Source: Ardenticatenaceae bacterium
GTDB taxonomy: Bacteria > Chloroflexota > Anaerolineae > Promineifilales > Promineifilaceae
Assembly (NCBI GenBank): GCA_020634375.1
Contig: JACKBX010000003.1
Coordinates: 248,001 to 312,000 of the forward strand
Length of the DNA: 64,000 nucleotides
Direction of reading: 5' to 3'
Shown: in pieces, positions 24,160 to 33,984 of the stretch
Position numbering within the stretch: position 1 is the stretch's first letter
Layout: each line of letters opens with the position of its first letter
Made by a program: the position numbers and the translations under genes
Notes under the pieces: generated by a model
Database searches by the model: none
What the model was told of the DNA's origin: nothing
Seen by the model: only the letters and a program-made list of their open reading frames with translations

Positions 24160-25557
24160 TTATCCTACCCCTCGCATTTCCATTGGTAGATACATAATCA
24201 CTAAGGCTGATACCGCCAACACCAGCAGCAGGAAAATCCAGGGTAATTGCGCGGCAAATTCATCACGAACGAGTCGAGCACGCTCACCTACTACGTGCAA
24301 ACTGGCAGCCGTGCCAACTAGCAGCGCCAACAACTCAAAAGGATCAATCCAGCTCATGGGCAGCAGCGGCCCCAACGCCCAATTGGGCTGCCCAAACCAA
24401 GATATACCCACATCTAGCAAAAAGTTTTGCAGCACAGGAATAATGGCTAGCGCACCGGTCAGAAAATGAAAACCGGCATAATGGGCAAACCAGATGGCAA
24501 AGGCTAAAGGAGCAAAAGCTGGCGCGTAGCGGGCCACATTCAAACGCAGCGATTCATGATTTTGAGACAGTTTGCGACTGCCCCAAGCAGCAACCACCCC
24601 TAGCCCCACAGGGAGTAGCAAATCCAGCACACCAAAAACCAGCAGCAAGATAAGGCCCTCGTTATTCGTCTGCAATACACCCATCAACCAGGCTTCCAGT
24701 TGATAGACGGGAGGAACCATGCCAAAAGCGTTGCCCACACCCGTAAAGGCGAAAATGAGGATGAGCAAGTTTACGTCCCAACGACGGGGCCAGGTATCGG
24801 CACGGCTGACTTCGGCCAAGGGGTTGCGCCAGGCAAGGGCTACGTTGTCGTGCGGGCAAGCACGAGCGCAGTCAAGGCACAGTGTGCAGTCGAGGTTGCT
24901 TTTGATTTGCGGGGCAAAGAGTTCAGTTCCACAACCTAGCACGGCCGTACTGCCATTGACACACTCTTTACCCACACAAGTATGGCACGTATCCTGACTG
25001 CGCACGCTGATTTGCAGGGGGGAGATGGTGCTGCTGACAAAATTGAAGGTGCCCAAGGGGCAAACGTATTTGCAAAAAGGAGATTCGGCAAAGAACGCTT
25101 CCAGCACAAAGGCGGCAACAAAGTAAGCGAGGATAATCCAGGCTGTGAGCAAGGGGCTGGCCCACAGATCAAGCCATTCATACAGCCAAAAGAAAAGCAG
25201 CAGCACAGTAATGGCAATCCATTTATTACGCAGGCGGCGGGGCCAACGACGGCCGTTTCCACTCAACCGTTTCGCCAATGTGCGCGGCAGCGTAAAAGGG
25301 CAGCTCATGCAAAAAAGATTACCCACCAGCAGCAGAGCAAACATGACAAAGCCACGATAATGCACCCAGGTCACGACTGTAGCGATATTAGTGGGAGCCA
25401 GTTTCGGGCCGGTAAAGCCATCAAATAACATAAGCAAAGCCACCGCTAACAGCAAAAGCTGGCCCACCAACCGCCCCCAGCGCCAGCGCAGCAACCGCCC
25501 AATGAGCGGGGCTTGCAATAAATCGTAACGGGGGGCGGGTTGATGGAGACTGGTCAT
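24160..25557 (-). CDS. 4Fe-4S membrane protein, CcoG/NapH-like
   Basis: A 465-residue integral membrane ferredoxin with about eight hydrophobic helices. Cysteine groups are F-C-M-S-C-P-F (about residue 83), C-K-Y-V-C-P-L-G (about 165), C-H-T-C-V-G-K-E-C (about 190) and C-T-L-C-L-D-C-A-R-A-C-P (about 225). The pattern fits the CcoG/NapH/NosR group, where CcoG reduces Cu(II) for cytochrome oxidase assembly. Its position beside sco and PCu(A)C genes supports a copper-reducing role (inference). Confidence 0.88.
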   Translation of the reverse strand: MTSLHQPAPRYDLLQAPLIGRLLRWRWGRLVGQLLLLAVALLMLFDGFTGPKLAPTNIATVVTWVHYRGFVMFALLLVGNLFCMSCPFTLPRTLAKRLSGNGRRWPRRLRNKWIAITVLLLFFWLYEWLDLWASPLLTAWIILAYFVAAFVLEAFFAESPFCKYVCPLGTFNFVSSTISPLQISVRSQDTCHTCVGKECVNGSTAVLGCGTELFAPQIKSNLDCTLCLDCARACPHDNVALAWRNPLAEVSRADTWPRRWDVNLLILIFAFTGVGNAFGMVPPVYQLEAWLMGVLQTNNEGLILLLVFGVLDLLLPVGLGVVAAWGSRKLSQNHESLRLNVARYAPAFAPLAFAIWFAHYAGFHFLTGALAIIPVLQNFLLDVGISWFGQPNWALGPLLPMSWIDPFELLALLVGTAASLHVVGERARLVRDEFAAQLPWIFLLLVLAVSALVIMYLPMEMRGVG

Positions 25558-25579
25558 AGGAATCTGGAAATTTGCTCAA

Positions 25580-26137
25580 TCAACCTTTTTTCAGGCGCAT
25601 GGCTTCCCGCACATAAACAACTGTAGACGAGAAGTCCATCAGTTCGCCGCCAAAACCGGTTCGGAAGCGCCGGGCGTCATCGTCGCGCTCGAAGGCGAGA
25701 ATAGTAGGCGTGCAGCAAACAGTGATGTCGGGATGGACGAGATAATGCGCAGTGCTTGCTTCAAGCGTACGGCCGTACAAAAATCCAGTCACCAACACCG
25801 AAACAACGTCATGATCGTTGTGAGCCAGATACATGAAGCCGCAGTGAGGGCAGCAGGCGCGACGCTGCCTGTCATGGGTGAGCCGCAAAATGACCTGTGT
25901 TTGACGGCGGGTCTGTTTGTGACAAATGAGGCAATGGTCGGTAACGGCCGTTTCCGACATCATCGAAACCGCCCCGCCTCGCACCTTTCGCAGCCGCCTT
26001 TCACCGGCCAGCAAATCCAGGTCACGATGAATGGTCATCTCCGACACCTGAAATGCCTCACTGAGCGCACTAATCGTTACACGTCCTTGTTCATCCAGCA
26101 AAGCCAGAATTTGTTGGCGGCGGTCAATCGGTAACAT
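25580..26137 (-). CDS. DeoR-type HTH fused to NosL-like domain
   Basis: A 185-residue protein. Residues 1-58 form a DeoR-type winged helix (R-R-Q-Q-I-L-A-L-L-D-E-Q-G, then S-E-M-T-I-H-R-D-L-D-L-L). The rest contains two Cys pairs, L-I-C-H-K near residue 72 and C-C-P-H-C-G-F near 98, followed by C-C-T-P and the C-terminal F-G-G-E-L-M-D-F-S-S-T-V-V-Y-V-R-E-A-M. That tail resembles NosL, a Cu(I)-binding accessory protein. Just upstream of the copper-assembly genes on the same strand, it is best read as a copper- or redox-sensing regulator of that operon (inference). Confidence 0.8.
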   Translation of the reverse strand: MLPIDRRQQILALLDEQGRVTISALSEAFQVSEMTIHRDLDLLAGERRLRKVRGGAVSMMSETAVTDHCLICHKQTRRQTQVILRLTHDRQRRACCPHCGFMYLAHNDHDVVSVLVTGFLYGRTLEASTAHYLVHPDITVCCTPTILAFERDDDARRFRTGFGGELMDFSSTVVYVREAMRLKKG

Positions 26138-26242
26138 ACAAACCCTGTGATAAAGTGTGATTTAATGTGATTTGGCGGGGGGATTCTAACAGATTGCCAC
26201 ACGATGGCAAGTAAACGCTAGAGGGAAAGGGAATCTCTCGTT

Positions 26243-27067
26243 TTAGCGAGTTAGCACGTAAAAACTGCGGAGGGGGGATGGGGTGGAAAAAAAGTCAGTA
26301 ACCACGTATCCAGCAGCGAAAAACTGGGTGAACAACGTGCGGGTATGCAACCGCCACTGCTGCGCCAGGGCAAAATCTTGTTGTTTGATAGCTTGAATAT
26401 CAGCGGGTATTTCGACGAGTATTTCTGCATCATCGGAAACGGCCGTATCCGATGGCGGCACAGGCAATCCGACATCGTTGAACGTCGTCTCATTGACTAG
26501 CCGTGCGCCAGATTGCAGGAGAGGTGGCAAAGAAAACGGCCGTACCCCCTCCTGTAAACGCTGCTCTACATGCCCATCTGCAAGGTGCCACGCCACTTCA
26601 AAACGATCGGTGGGCAACCCAGCATTAATACCACCCAAGTCCCCATGAAAGTGCAGGTGATACGTACGGCACACAGCACCCAATTTGCCAATATTGAAAT
26701 ACGCATTGCGGCTTTCCAACGGGTCATACGTCCAGGTAACAAGGCGCACGCCCATCTTTAGAGCAAACTCGCGCTGCGCTAACTTCAACCGATACCCTAC
26801 ATTCTGGCTTTGGTAAGCGGGCAGCACGCCAGTCATCGCCGAGTACATTTTGAGAGGAACGGCCGTATCCGCCCCCAACACACCTAAACAAAAACCCATC
26901 AGCCGCTCACCATCAAACGCGCCCAACAGCGCCGCCCCGGCATGTTGCAAGGCATGCAGCATATGAACACTGGTAATCTCCAGGTCATCAATGCCCCAGG
27001 CCAAACGCTGCACTTCTTCCGCCTGGCGCATCTCGTCATGAGTTTGAAGGGGCCGTATTTCAATCAT
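26243..27067 (-). CDS. GNAT-family acetyltransferase (COG3375-like)
   Basis: A 274-residue protein of the uncharacterised GNAT group often annotated as predicted acetyltransferase. It begins M-I-E-I-R-P-L-Q-T-H-D-E-M and continues with E-V-Q-R-L-A-W-G. G-V-L-P-A-Y-Q-S-Q-N-V-G-Y-R-L-K (about residues 85-100) forms the acetyl-CoA loop, and W-T-Y-D-P-L-E-S-R-N-A-Y-F-N follows. I prefer the ATG at 27067 to a TTG six codons upstream. The substrate is unknown. Confidence 0.86.
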   Translation of the reverse strand: MIEIRPLQTHDEMRQAEEVQRLAWGIDDLEITSVHMLHALQHAGAALLGAFDGERLMGFCLGVLGADTAVPLKMYSAMTGVLPAYQSQNVGYRLKLAQREFALKMGVRLVTWTYDPLESRNAYFNIGKLGAVCRTYHLHFHGDLGGINAGLPTDRFEVAWHLADGHVEQRLQEGVRPFSLPPLLQSGARLVNETTFNDVGLPVPPSDTAVSDDAEILVEIPADIQAIKQQDFALAQQWRLHTRTLFTQFFAAGYVVTDFFSTPSPLRSFYVLTR

Positions 27068-27088
27068 GGGATGAGCGAGAAACAACCG

Positions 27089-27754
27089 TTATTTGTGACT
27101 TTCTAGCCACGCCTGCCGAAACTGACGGGCACGCGTAATCAAATTGGCCATTGGCTGCTGCGGACCGCCGAACAACGTGCTGCCCAAAAACACCGCCCGC
27201 ACTCCGGCGGATACATACGCGGGCACTTCCTCCGGGGTAAAATCACCGGCGGTAATCACTTGTACATCGCTAAAAGTCTCACGTAAGGTTTTGACATAAT
27301 CCGCGCCAGCGGGGCCGCCAGTAGGGACACGCACCAGAGACAATCCAGCAGATAATGCCGCTTGCACCGCATAAATGCCAATCACGTTGGGCAGATAGAA
27401 CACGCCTGCTTGCTGACAGGTTTCGTGTACGGTCGTACTCAACCGATACGACGAAATCCACTGCGCACCAGCGGCAATCAGCGCCGCAGCCTGAGCCGGC
27501 GTCTCCACCTCCGCCGCACCGACTAGTAAGTGAGTGCGCCCACGCTGCCGCAAATCAGCCACCAAAGCGGCCGTATTCGCCACCCCCTCAGCCGAGCCAT
27601 TTGGCAGCGCCACTTCCACCGCCCCCACTGGCGACGCTAACAGCGCGTCAGCTACTGAGACAATCGCTTGCAGCGACAAGTCTCCCGGCAGCATCGCCGC
27701 AAAACCGGCCTGGTACAATTGGTTACTGGTTGTTGGTTGTTGGTTGCTGGTCAT
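27089..27754 (-). CDS. KDPG-aldolase-like protein, catalytic residues changed
   Basis: A 221-residue TIM-barrel protein of the KDPG/KHG aldolase family by overall pattern (V-E-V-A-L-P near 50, S-S-Y-R-L-S and P-N-V-I-G near 115, then V-R-V-P-T-G-G and G-S-T-L-F). By eye alignment to E. coli Eda, the Schiff-base Lys falls on Arg in L-V-R-V-P, and the Arg of E-V-T-L-R falls on Pro, while the Glu is kept. Ordinary aldolase activity is therefore doubtful. The first dozen residues (TSNQQPTTSNQ) are encoded by an intergenic word repeat, so translation may really begin further in. Confidence 0.72.
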   Translation of the reverse strand: MTSNQQPTTSNQLYQAGFAAMLPGDLSLQAIVSVADALLASPVGAVEVALPNGSAEGVANTAALVADLRQRGRTHLLVGAAEVETPAQAAALIAAGAQWISSYRLSTTVHETCQQAGVFYLPNVIGIYAVQAALSAGLSLVRVPTGGPAGADYVKTLRETFSDVQVITAGDFTPEEVPAYVSAGVRAVFLGSTLFGGPQQPMANLITRARQFRQAWLESHK

Positions 27755-27799
27755 TTACTGTTCACCATTCACTGCTTACTGTTTACTGAATACTGCCCA
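27719..27799. repeat. Word-repeat array
   Basis: Runs of ggttgttggttgctgg and ttactgtttactgaatactg words lie between the prepilin peptidase and the aldolase-like gene. They encode the annotated N-terminus of the aldolase-like protein, and the related word gatagtgg supplies the TAG stop of the peptidase. Confidence 0.65.
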
Positions 27800-27806
27800 C
27801 TATCCA

Positions 27807-28532
27807 CTATCCCACGTACCAGGCCACAACCTGCGTACCCCAAATGAGCATGAGAATGCCGGAAATGGTAAGATATTGGCCGTAAGGCAAATAGGATGTG
27901 CGCGAAAAACGACGACTGAGAAGGAGCACGGCCGTTACCACCCCGCCCAATAAAATCGCCAACGTGATCGCAAAGAGAACGCGATGCAGACCCAACATCG
28001 CTCCCAATGCCATCGCCAGCTTCACATCGCCAAAGCCCAACGCACCAGGGCCAAAGACCGCTTGCCCCACCCAATAGACCGCAAAAAACAGCACAAAACC
28101 GAGCAGCGCCCCCACCAAAGCGGATAGAAAATTATTGTCGCTGACAAAGACGCTGAACAGCAGAGCAACGGCCGTTGCTGGCAATGTCACCACATCAAAA
28201 ATCAGCTTGTGCTCCAGATCGGTAACGGTAATGAGGATGAGAATGGCAATGTACAGACTGTTCACGGCCAGGTTGATCGGGTCGGTCATGAGAGAAGGCA
28301 GGAGGGCAAAGAGTACGGCCGTTCCCCACGCCACCCCCCGCACCCGCCAACGCGGCCCCGCGCCGCACGACGCGCAGGCCCCCACCCCTACCCATTGCAA
28401 AAGCGAAGCAGGTTGAGCGCATGTAGGGCAACGTGGCAGCGACGGCCGTTTCCGCTGTGGCAAATCATCTGCCAGCGCATTAATCACAACGCCAATCAAA
28501 AGGCCAATTAGAGCAAAAAGTAAGTTGAGCAT
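27807..28532 (-). CDS. Type IV prepilin peptidase
   Basis: A 241-residue membrane aspartic protease of the PilD/GspO family, which cleaves prepilin leader peptides at the cytoplasmic face. Two CxxC pairs (C-P-T-C, C-A-S-C) lie in the first cytoplasmic loop (about residues 35-60). The catalytic Asp residues lie in T-V-T-D-L-E-H-K and F-G-F-G-D-V-K-L-A-M. About seven transmembrane helices are visible. No pilin or secretion ATPase genes are adjacent, so it acts on substrates encoded elsewhere. Its stop lies at the edge of a word repeat. Confidence 0.92.
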   Translation of the reverse strand: MLNLLFALIGLLIGVVINALADDLPQRKRPSLPRCPTCAQPASLLQWVGVGACASCGAGPRWRVRGVAWGTAVLFALLPSLMTDPINLAVNSLYIAILILITVTDLEHKLIFDVVTLPATAVALLFSVFVSDNNFLSALVGALLGFVLFFAVYWVGQAVFGPGALGFGDVKLAMALGAMLGLHRVLFAITLAILLGGVVTAVLLLSRRFSRTSYLPYGQYLTISGILMLIWGTQVVAWYVG

Positions 28533-28543
28533 AGGGAATTATA

Positions 28544-28605
28544 GCAAGTTTGCAAGTGAGCAAGTGGCAAGTAAAAAAACTTGCAAACTTGCCGCTTGCC
28601 CACTT
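28544..28605. repeat. Word-repeat hairpin
   Basis: A perfect 13-base stem (gcaagtttgcaag at 28544 with its complement at 28580) is extended by further caagtgg words. It lies between the secreted-protein stop and the prepilin peptidase start. Confidence 0.75.
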
Positions 28606-28607
28606 CA

Positions 28608-29768
28608 TCACGGCTTCAACACCACCGGCAAATACACGTACTCAATCTGCGGCACAACGTACAGCGTCGCCTGAATAGTCGCCGGGCTGCCAATCACGCC
28701 ATCATCCGTGCTGACGACGAGCATGGCAGTATACGTGCCAGTCATCAAACCGGCGCTGCTCAGTGTCACCGTCAGCGCGTCACCGCCCACGCCGGTTGTG
28801 GGCGTCAAGGTGGGCGTGATGGTGTTACCAGGGGTGATAACGGCCGTCCAGGTATACCCCGCCGTCAAATTAATTGGAAACACCTGCGAAACCGTGACCG
28901 GTGTCGTTACCGTTGCCATTGCTGCAATGCTGCTCCCGTCCACATCCAATGTTGCCGCAGATAAAAAGGCATCATCCCAATACACTTCATTATGCTTCAC
29001 CGGCACTTCGGCACGCGACCACATAAATACCGTAACCTGTTCCGCCTGCGCCGTCGCCGTAATCACAAATTCGCCAAAATAATCGTACTGCTTACGCGGC
29101 TCGCTCCAAATGACGGTGGGGCTTTGCCAATCTGTGCCGCCGGTGGGGTCGATGCCCACTTTTTGGAAAAGCTGCCCGTCATCAAACGGACGATCCGGCG
29201 TGGCGCTGTACCAATCGTCACTATTGCGGTCACTCCAGGCATGGCCCCATACGCTAAAGCAAAATTGTTCGCCCGGCACGGCCGTTACCTGTTGATGCAC
29301 CGCCGACTCATGCCGCGACCAAAAAGACCAATAATGCAGCGACTTTTCGCCGCTGCGTACACGATCCGGGTTCACCTGATCAGGTGTGGAGGCGGTGTAC
29401 TCCGGCATGATAATGTATAACTCTGTCCCATCCGGTAGCCAGCGCGGATGCCATTCGGCAGGCATTTGCGCCCGTTCGCAATATTGGTTGGGTTGATCGG
29501 GATACCACGTCTGGCAGTCGGGATGTCCCGGCGGTGGATATTGGTATGCCGTGTATTCGCCCTCAAAGCCAGGGTTCTGCAAGAGGTTGGTCCCCGTGCA
29601 AACAGTGGAAGTGCGAATGGCAAAGGGTTGGACGGCCGTTGCAGGAACGGCCGTATCCTCACCCACCTGCGCTGCTGCCAGCGAAGGCTGCTGCACCAAA
29701 CCCAGCAAACTTGTCAGTGCCAACAATGCCCCCACCATCACCACAACCATCATCCATTTTCTCTTCAT
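28608..29768 (-). CDS. Secreted protein with C-terminal YLPVVLKP tail
   Basis: A 386-residue exported protein. I start it at 29768 (MKRKWMMVVVMVGALLALTS), a signal peptide with a cleavage region near A-A-A-Q. Residues about 60-240 resemble a carbohydrate-binding jelly roll (N-L-L-Q-N-P-G-F-E-G, and R-S-G-E-K-S-L-H-Y). Residues about 280-370 form an Ig-like beta domain. It ends Y-V-Y-L-P-V-V-L-K-P, a tail type that I associate with many Chloroflexota surface proteins. It is probably a cell-surface glycan-binding protein. Three ACGGCCGT copies lie in the coding DNA, two of them near the signal peptide. Confidence 0.82.
   Translation of the reverse strand: MKRKWMMVVVMVGALLALTSLLGLVQQPSLAAAQVGEDTAVPATAVQPFAIRTSTVCTGTNLLQNPGFEGEYTAYQYPPPGHPDCQTWYPDQPNQYCERAQMPAEWHPRWLPDGTELYIIMPEYTASTPDQVNPDRVRSGEKSLHYWSFWSRHESAVHQQVTAVPGEQFCFSVWGHAWSDRNSDDWYSATPDRPFDDGQLFQKVGIDPTGGTDWQSPTVIWSEPRKQYDYFGEFVITATAQAEQVTVFMWSRAEVPVKHNEVYWDDAFLSAATLDVDGSSIAAMATVTTPVTVSQVFPINLTAGYTWTAVITPGNTITPTLTPTTGVGGDALTVTLSSAGLMTGTYTAMLVVSTDDGVIGSPATIQATLYVVPQIEYVYLPVVLKP
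29632..29654. repeat. Paired ACGGCCGT palindromes
   Basis: Two ACGGCCGT copies at 29632-29639 and 29647-29654, inside the region coding for the start of the mature secreted protein; each encodes Thr-Ala-Val. Confidence 0.88.
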
Positions 29769-29785
29769 CGTACACACTCCCGGCA

Positions 29786-29881
29786 GATAGAGTGTAGAGA
29801 TAGAGACCTCTCCTCCCCTTAGCGTTCGCTCCAACCACTAACTCTTTACCCTATCTCAATCCTCTAGCTCTACACTCTATC
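29786..29881. repeat. Inverted repeat between divergent genes
   Basis: The 20-base arms gatagagtgtagagatagag (29786-29805) and its complement (29862-29881) differ at one base and are separated by 56 bases. They sit in the shared upstream region of the secreted protein and penicillin acylase genes. It could be an operator, a cruciform or a member of the word-repeat family. Confidence 0.7.
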
Positions 29882-30001
29882 TACCCTATGCAAACCAGAC
29901 AAAACAGGTATCATAATTATTGGCATTCCTCCACACATTGTATCCTTTCTGGCCCAATCTGCCTGAAGGAATTGCCAGACCCCAAATCAAAGGAGAAGAA
30001 C

Positions 30002-32470
<2,469 letters not shown>

Positions 32471-32477
32471 AAACAAA

Positions 32478-32512
32478 AACCGCGAAACGTGGCCCTGTCA
32501 CGCTTCACGGTT
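32478..32512 (+). repeat. Imperfect hairpin after the acylase gene
   Basis: The arms aaccgcgaaacgtg and cacgcttcacggtt pair with two mismatches. They use the same cgtgaaa/cgtgaag words as the larger hairpins at 43807 and 54641. Confidence 0.65.
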
Positions 32513-32524
32513 GATGAGACATAA

Positions 32525-32560
32525 AAACCGGGTTTTTTGGCAAAGACCCGGTTTTTTCTT
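32525..32560. terminator. Bidirectional terminator
   Basis: The stem AAACCGGGT/ACCCGGTTT has T runs on both sides and lies between the convergent acylase gene (+) and the small tail-anchored gene (-). Confidence 0.85.
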
Positions 32561-32562
32561 TG

Positions 32563-32898
32563 CTAAATCACGCCCAAAAAGGCGAGGATGGCAATCCCAC
32601 CCACGATCACATTCAGCAAAACGAGAATCGCCAAAACCAGGCGCTGCCCTGGTGTAAATTGACTGAGCGAGAACGCCCCACCTTTCTTGGAACCTTCTTC
32701 CAGACTCATATCTTCGTATGCTGTACTGGCACGGGCGCTGCGCTGACGTAGTTCTTCAAATTCGTCAAAATCACCACTGGCAGCACTATCATCCGTTTCA
32801 GACTCGCTGCCAAAATCATCAAGGTCTTGCACCCAATCTGGGCCTTCTTCATCGCCGAAGTTACTGCTGCGGAAATCATTTATAAAGTCGTCAGCCAT
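32563..32898 (-). CDS. Small acidic tail-anchored membrane protein
   Basis: A 111-residue protein of unknown function. Residues 1-60 are strongly acidic and probably disordered (D-D-F-G-S-E-S-E-T-D-D-S). A short basic patch follows (R-Q-R-S-A-R). Then comes a single C-terminal transmembrane helix, V-L-A-I-L-V-L-L-N-V-I-V-G-G-I-A-I-L-A-F-L. The layout suggests a membrane-tethered cytoplasmic tail. GGAGG stands seven bases before the ATG, which supports real translation. It forms a single gene between terminators and birA. Confidence 0.75.
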   Translation of the reverse strand: MADDFINDFRSSNFGDEEGPDWVQDLDDFGSESETDDSAASGDFDEFEELRQRSARASTAYEDMSLEEGSKKGGAFSLSQFTPGQRLVLAILVLLNVIVGGIAILAFLGVI

Positions 32899-32907
32899 TA
32901 TAACCTC

Positions 32908-32945
32908 CAGTTAGCTCTTAGCTGTTAGCATTTAGCGGTTAGCCA
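32908..32945. repeat. Tandem ttagc words
   Basis: Five degenerate copies of a gttagc(a/t)(t/c)-type word run in tandem upstream of the small acidic gene, without a clear inverted arm. Confidence 0.6.
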
Positions 32946-33008
32946 AGCGTTTTCATTTAATGTGGGTAGACATAAGAAGGTTACTTTTATTTGGTGTAAA
33001 AGTCAACT

Positions 33009-33833
33009 TTAGATGGACGGCCGTAATGTCACATCTCCCGCCGTAATTGTGTAAACCTGTCCGGCAGCGTTGGTTACTTGCAAATGTCCCCACTCATCTG
33101 TGCCCGTTGCCATGCCGTAGAGGCTGCGGCCGTTCCCCACCTCTGTCACCTCCACCTGCTGCCCTATCGTGATGAGCTGTGCCCGCCACGCAGAGAGCGG
33201 CGATTGACCAGAAACGGCCGTTTCATACAACGCTTCCAATTCAGCCAGCAACACGGTGAACAACGCTTGCCGCGATACGGGCTGCCCGCCCGCCAAGAGC
33301 AGGCTGGTTGGCGGAGTAGCTGCCTGCGGCAACTGTGCTGCTGTCAGATTGACGTTGAGGCCCATGCCGAGAATAGCTGTGGAAATACGGCCGTTCCCAT
33401 CCATCTCACTCTCCAACAGCAATCCCCCTACTTTGCGCCACTCCCCCATCTGCTGCACCATAATGTCATTCGGCCATTTGATGCCTACCGTCAACGCCGG
33501 GCAAACAGCGGCAATGGCCCGCACCACCGCCAGGCTGGCAATCATCAGCAGCCAGTTGGCTTGCGTAGCCGGCCATTGGGGACGCAGCAGCACAGAGAAA
33601 AGGAGCGCCGTACCGGGCGTCGCTTCCCAACGCCGCTGCAAGCGCCCCCGCCCCTGGCTCTGATAATCAGCTAACAGCACAGTGCCTGCGGGAGCAGCGG
33701 TTTCATCGCCATCTGCGGCCATTTGTTTCAGCGTTTCGTTTGTGGAGCCGATTGTGGGCACATAATGATACGCCCGCCCCAGCCAATGAGTGGTTAATGC
33801 GGATTGTACGGCCGTTTCCTGCAAATCTTGCAC
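33009..33833 (-). CDS. birA: Biotin-protein ligase, class I
   Basis: A 274-residue enzyme that activates biotin with ATP and attaches it to the biotin carboxyl carrier protein of acetyl-CoA carboxylase. Motifs are G-S-T-N-E-T-L-K (about residues 28-35), G-R-G-R-L-Q-R-R-W (biotinyl-AMP loop, about 62-70), G-I-K-W-P-N-D-I-M and K-V-G-G-L-L-L-E-S. There is no N-terminal helix-turn-helix, so it does not act as a repressor. It starts at GTG. Confidence 0.93.
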   Translation of the reverse strand: MQDLQETAVQSALTTHWLGRAYHYVPTIGSTNETLKQMAADGDETAAPAGTVLLADYQSQGRGRLQRRWEATPGTALLFSVLLRPQWPATQANWLLMIASLAVVRAIAAVCPALTVGIKWPNDIMVQQMGEWRKVGGLLLESEMDGNGRISTAILGMGLNVNLTAAQLPQAATPPTSLLLAGGQPVSRQALFTVLLAELEALYETAVSGQSPLSAWRAQLITIGQQVEVTEVGNGRSLYGMATGTDEWGHLQVTNAAGQVYTITAGDVTLRPSI

Positions 33834-33862
33834 TATCCTTGCTCCTATCCATTCTCTGAAAA

Positions 33863-33891
33863 TAGTCAGATGAATCAGAATACCTTATAAT
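33863..33891 (+). promoter_or_regulatory. Candidate promoter of the S1-domain gene
   Basis: The -35 box TAGTCA (33863-33868, 4 of 6), a 17-base spacer and a perfect -10 TATAAT (33886-33891) lie in the 151-base gap between birA and the S1-domain gene, giving a leader of roughly 85 bases. Confidence 0.5.
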
Positions 33892-33984
33892 ATTGAACAT
33901 TACCTGACGATGTATTATTAGTAAAGTCCCACGACAAGCAGCCTACAATAAGTGGGCACCTGTTTGTCAGCAAGAGTAGCGGAA

